This document shows, one piece after another, positions 61,878-64,000 of a DNA stretch of 64,000 nt (its first letter is position 1; every line of letters starts with the position of its first letter). A model generated the notes under the pieces. It did no database searches. It was not told the origin of the DNA and was given only the letters and a program-made list of their open reading frames with translations. The translations under genes were made by a program, and so were the position numbers. Source of the DNA: an uncultured Prochlorococcus sp. (GTDB lineage Bacteria; Cyanobacteriota; Cyanobacteriia; PCC-6307; Cyanobiaceae); NCBI GenBank assembly GCA_902600475.1, contig CACKJM010000008.1, positions 1 through 64,000 of the forward strand. The letters run 5' to 3'.

Positions 61878-61928
61878 TCATCCAACATGGTTATTTGAAT
61901 AACTTTATAGATATTTCTATTAGAAAAA

Positions 61929-62546
61929 TCAGAAAACTTTTCTGAAGATTATTGAAAAATTATTTGCAGGCATAGTAACAATATCCTCTTGAGAAAAACC
62001 ATTTTTCTTACTCTCTTCACACACTTTCTCAAGATTTTTAATCCCCCAAAGATCATTTTGCATTTTCAATGAAATATCGAAAAAATAATTACTTTCACTT
62101 GTATACTTATTAAAAATTTTAAATGGCCCATACAATATCAAAAATTGTCCCTTATTTAGTAATTTTCCTGACTCTCTAAAGAGTGCTACAGTAGAAGACC
62201 ACTGTGCTACATGAATCATATTTATAGAAACTATTCCTTGCAAAGAATGAGCTAATGTAGATGGAATTTTCCAAGGAATTTTTTCTACATCAATCTCAAG
62301 AGGTTGGGGCATTTTCTCAGTTAAGTCTTCATATTCAATCCAAGAACTTATACTTTCTCTATGCATTAATTCTGGATCACTTGTTTGCCAAATTATTCCA
62401 GGAAAGCGTTTTTGAAAAAACACTCCATGTTCACCGCTGCCACTCCCGATTTCTAATACTGAACCTTTTTTTATAAATCTGGAGAGCACATCACCAATGC
62501 AGTCCCTATTTCTTTGAGTTGCAGAAAAAAAAAGTCTATTATCCAA
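61929..62546 (-). CDS. DUF938 family SAM-dependent methyltransferase-like protein
   Basis: LFFSATQRNRDCIGDVLSRF, VLEIGSGSGEHGVFFQKRFPGIIWQTSDPE. Confidence 0.92.
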   Translation of the reverse strand: MDNRLFFSATQRNRDCIGDVLSRFIKKGSVLEIGSGSGEHGVFFQKRFPGIIWQTSDPELMHRESISSWIEYEDLTEKMPQPLEIDVEKIPWKIPSTLAHSLQGIVSINMIHVAQWSSTVALFRESGKLLNKGQFLILYGPFKIFNKYTSESNYFFDISLKMQNDLWGIKNLEKVCEESKKNGFSQEDIVTMPANNFSIIFRKVF

Positions 62547-62597
62547 AATTAAAACAGATTGGGCGTTCCAGTAAAAATAATAATTCTAAAATTTTTA

Positions 62598-62762
62598 TTA
62601 TTTGACCTTTCTCAATTTAGGAGTATTAAAAAACATTATTTTAAAACTAAAGAATAGTATTGAAATCGTAAGAACGGGCAAAATATAAAGTATTAAATCT
62701 GAATTTACTAGAGAAGGAATTCTTGCAAAAATTAAATGCATGTAATATGTAGCAAATGACAT
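62598..62762 (-). CDS. Putative 54 aa membrane micro-ORF
   Basis: MSFATYYMHLIFARIPSLVNSDLILYILPVLTISILFFSFKIMFFNTPKLRKVK. Confidence 0.45.
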   Translation of the reverse strand: MSFATYYMHLIFARIPSLVNSDLILYILPVLTISILFFSFKIMFFNTPKLRKVK

Positions 62763-62848
62763 CAAGCATTGATATAACTAATTAACTAATAGCAATTATT
62801 TACTTATAAAAATACTTTTTTATTAAAACTAAAGATTTAACTAATAAT

Positions 62849-62884
62849 TAAGAGTCAGCCTGTATCCCTACTAGCTGACTCTTA
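62849..62884. other. Perfect 11-bp inverted repeat (hairpin), 14-nt loop
   Basis: TAAGAGTCAGC-CTGTATCCCTACTA-GCTGACTCTTA. Confidence 0.85.
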
Positions 62885-63121
62885 CAAATATACTAATTTA
62901 AATTAGATTTAAATGAGGATCATAGCCAAATAAGATGATTATGAAATCTGTATTTTATTCTTAAAAAAAAAACCACAAATTAAAGTATCAACAAAGTATA
63001 CACTGATACATATTTGTCGCATAGCTGAAAAACAATTCGATTTATTTCCTTTTTTTTAAATTTTATCTTTACATTAGTAAATAAATATGTTATATTTGTT
63101 AACAATTCCATTTAAAAAAAA

Positions 63122-63229
63122 ATGACTCCAGAAGCAGAAAGATTTAACGGCTGGGCAGCAATGTTAGGATTTGTTGCGGCTCTAGGTGCGTATGTAACAA
63201 CTGGCCAAATTATCCCCGGTTGGTTCTAA
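63122..63229 (+). CDS. High light-inducible (Hli) protein, 35 aa
   Basis: MTPEAERFNGWAAMLGFVAALGAYVTTGQIIPGWF. Confidence 0.9.
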   Translation: MTPEAERFNGWAAMLGFVAALGAYVTTGQIIPGWF

Positions 63230-63369
63230 TGAAAAATAACAATTCTAAAGTAATAGAAAAGGAAAAAATCATTGCTGAAAAGCTTAACGGAAGATTTGCC
63301 ATGTTAGGGTTCATAGCTCTTGTGGGTGCCTACCTTACCACAGGTCAAATAATTCCCGGTTTTATTTAA
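63229..63369 (+). CDS. High light-inducible (Hli) protein, 46 aa
   Basis: AEKLNGRFAMLGFIALVGAYLTTGQIIPGFI; TAATG overlap with upstream hli. Confidence 0.92.
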   Translation: MKNNNSKVIEKEKIIAEKLNGRFAMLGFIALVGAYLTTGQIIPGFI

Positions 63370-63789
63370 AGATGCTAAAAAAAATTTAAGAAGAGATAAA
63401 CTCTAAATAAATCTTATTTCTTCTTATTTATACTTTTTTAAAATAATTTATTATTGTATTGCTGATATAAAAAATAAATCATTCAACTTAAAACTTTTTA
63501 AATAAAAATTAATTTCAATAAACCATAGATTTTTGATATTAGTCAAATTATCTATTGCATGTTGGAAATATTGTTTAGTTATTTTCTAATTTACATTTGC
63601 CAAAAATAACTCTAACTGAGACAAGTTTCAAATCCAAAAAAAGATCTCCTAACTAAAATTTTGCAGAAATTAAGTATATTTTAAATCCATTTAAAGTACA
63701 AATCTATAAGTTTATTACTTTTTTTCTGTAACTTTTATAAGAGTTTTTAGAAAGATATGATAATTTAACCCAAATACCCATGAGGATTT

Positions 63790-63918
63790 ATGAGAGTAAA
63801 ACTTGAACCAGATACTGCTTTTATAGGTAAGAAATTTGTATATATTTTTCTTTGGGTAATTTTTAGTCTTAATGCAATTACATTTATTTGGTTTTTTCTA
63901 TTCTCAGGCTTAAATTAA
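63790..63918 (+). CDS. Putative 42 aa single-TM small protein
   Basis: MRVKLEPDTAFIGKKFVYIFLWVIFSLNAITFIWFFLFSGLN; preceded by GAGGA. Confidence 0.5.
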   Translation: MRVKLEPDTAFIGKKFVYIFLWVIFSLNAITFIWFFLFSGLN

Positions 63919-64000
63919 TTGAACCATTTTAATGAAGAAGAAAGTAGTTAACAAAATTTCTTTTAAAAAATTCCTGGAATGATTTGTCCTGTTGTTACAT

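Noticed and set aside
1-64000. CRISPR arrays, transposases, integrases, phage structural genes, rRNA, tmRNA, Yfr1-like ACTCCTCACAC motif
   Set aside because: Looked for by eye on both strands; nothing convincing seen. A covariance-model search would be needed to exclude divergent ncRNAs.

Overview
The window is AT-rich, gene-dense, and looks like a high-light-type Prochlorococcus (marine picocyanobacterium) chromosome. This is inferred from gene content, not from a database search. Roughly 1-52 kb is mostly core genome: clpR/clpP3, ilvC, cobD, HU, a glycogen-debranching-type isoamylase, a GPH sugar symporter, plsY, pyrF, tyrS, pepA, msrA, the lpxB-lpxA-fabZ-lpxC-Omp85 cluster, purC/purD, nblS, kaiC/kaiB (no kaiA), rplU/rpmA, truB, rnz, petF, prmA, serA, murD, and tRNA-Gly(TCC) and tRNA-Val(GAC). 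About 52-64 kb is accessory-like, with about 22 ORFs under 80 aa scattered around two membrane fatty-acid desaturases and a tandem Hli pair. Items most worth a second look: an inverted-topology photolyase-like protein divergent from a stand-alone NAD+-ligase-type adenylation domain; a pair of paralogous small helical proteins; two micro-membrane proteins sharing a DDQDGGxLI tail; adjacent CX3C microproteins; a decayed cupin pseudogene; a GC-rich unannotated locus upstream of HU; an 11-bp hairpin upstream of the hli pair; and a G8 tract in msrA. No CRISPR array, transposase, integrase or rRNA was seen.
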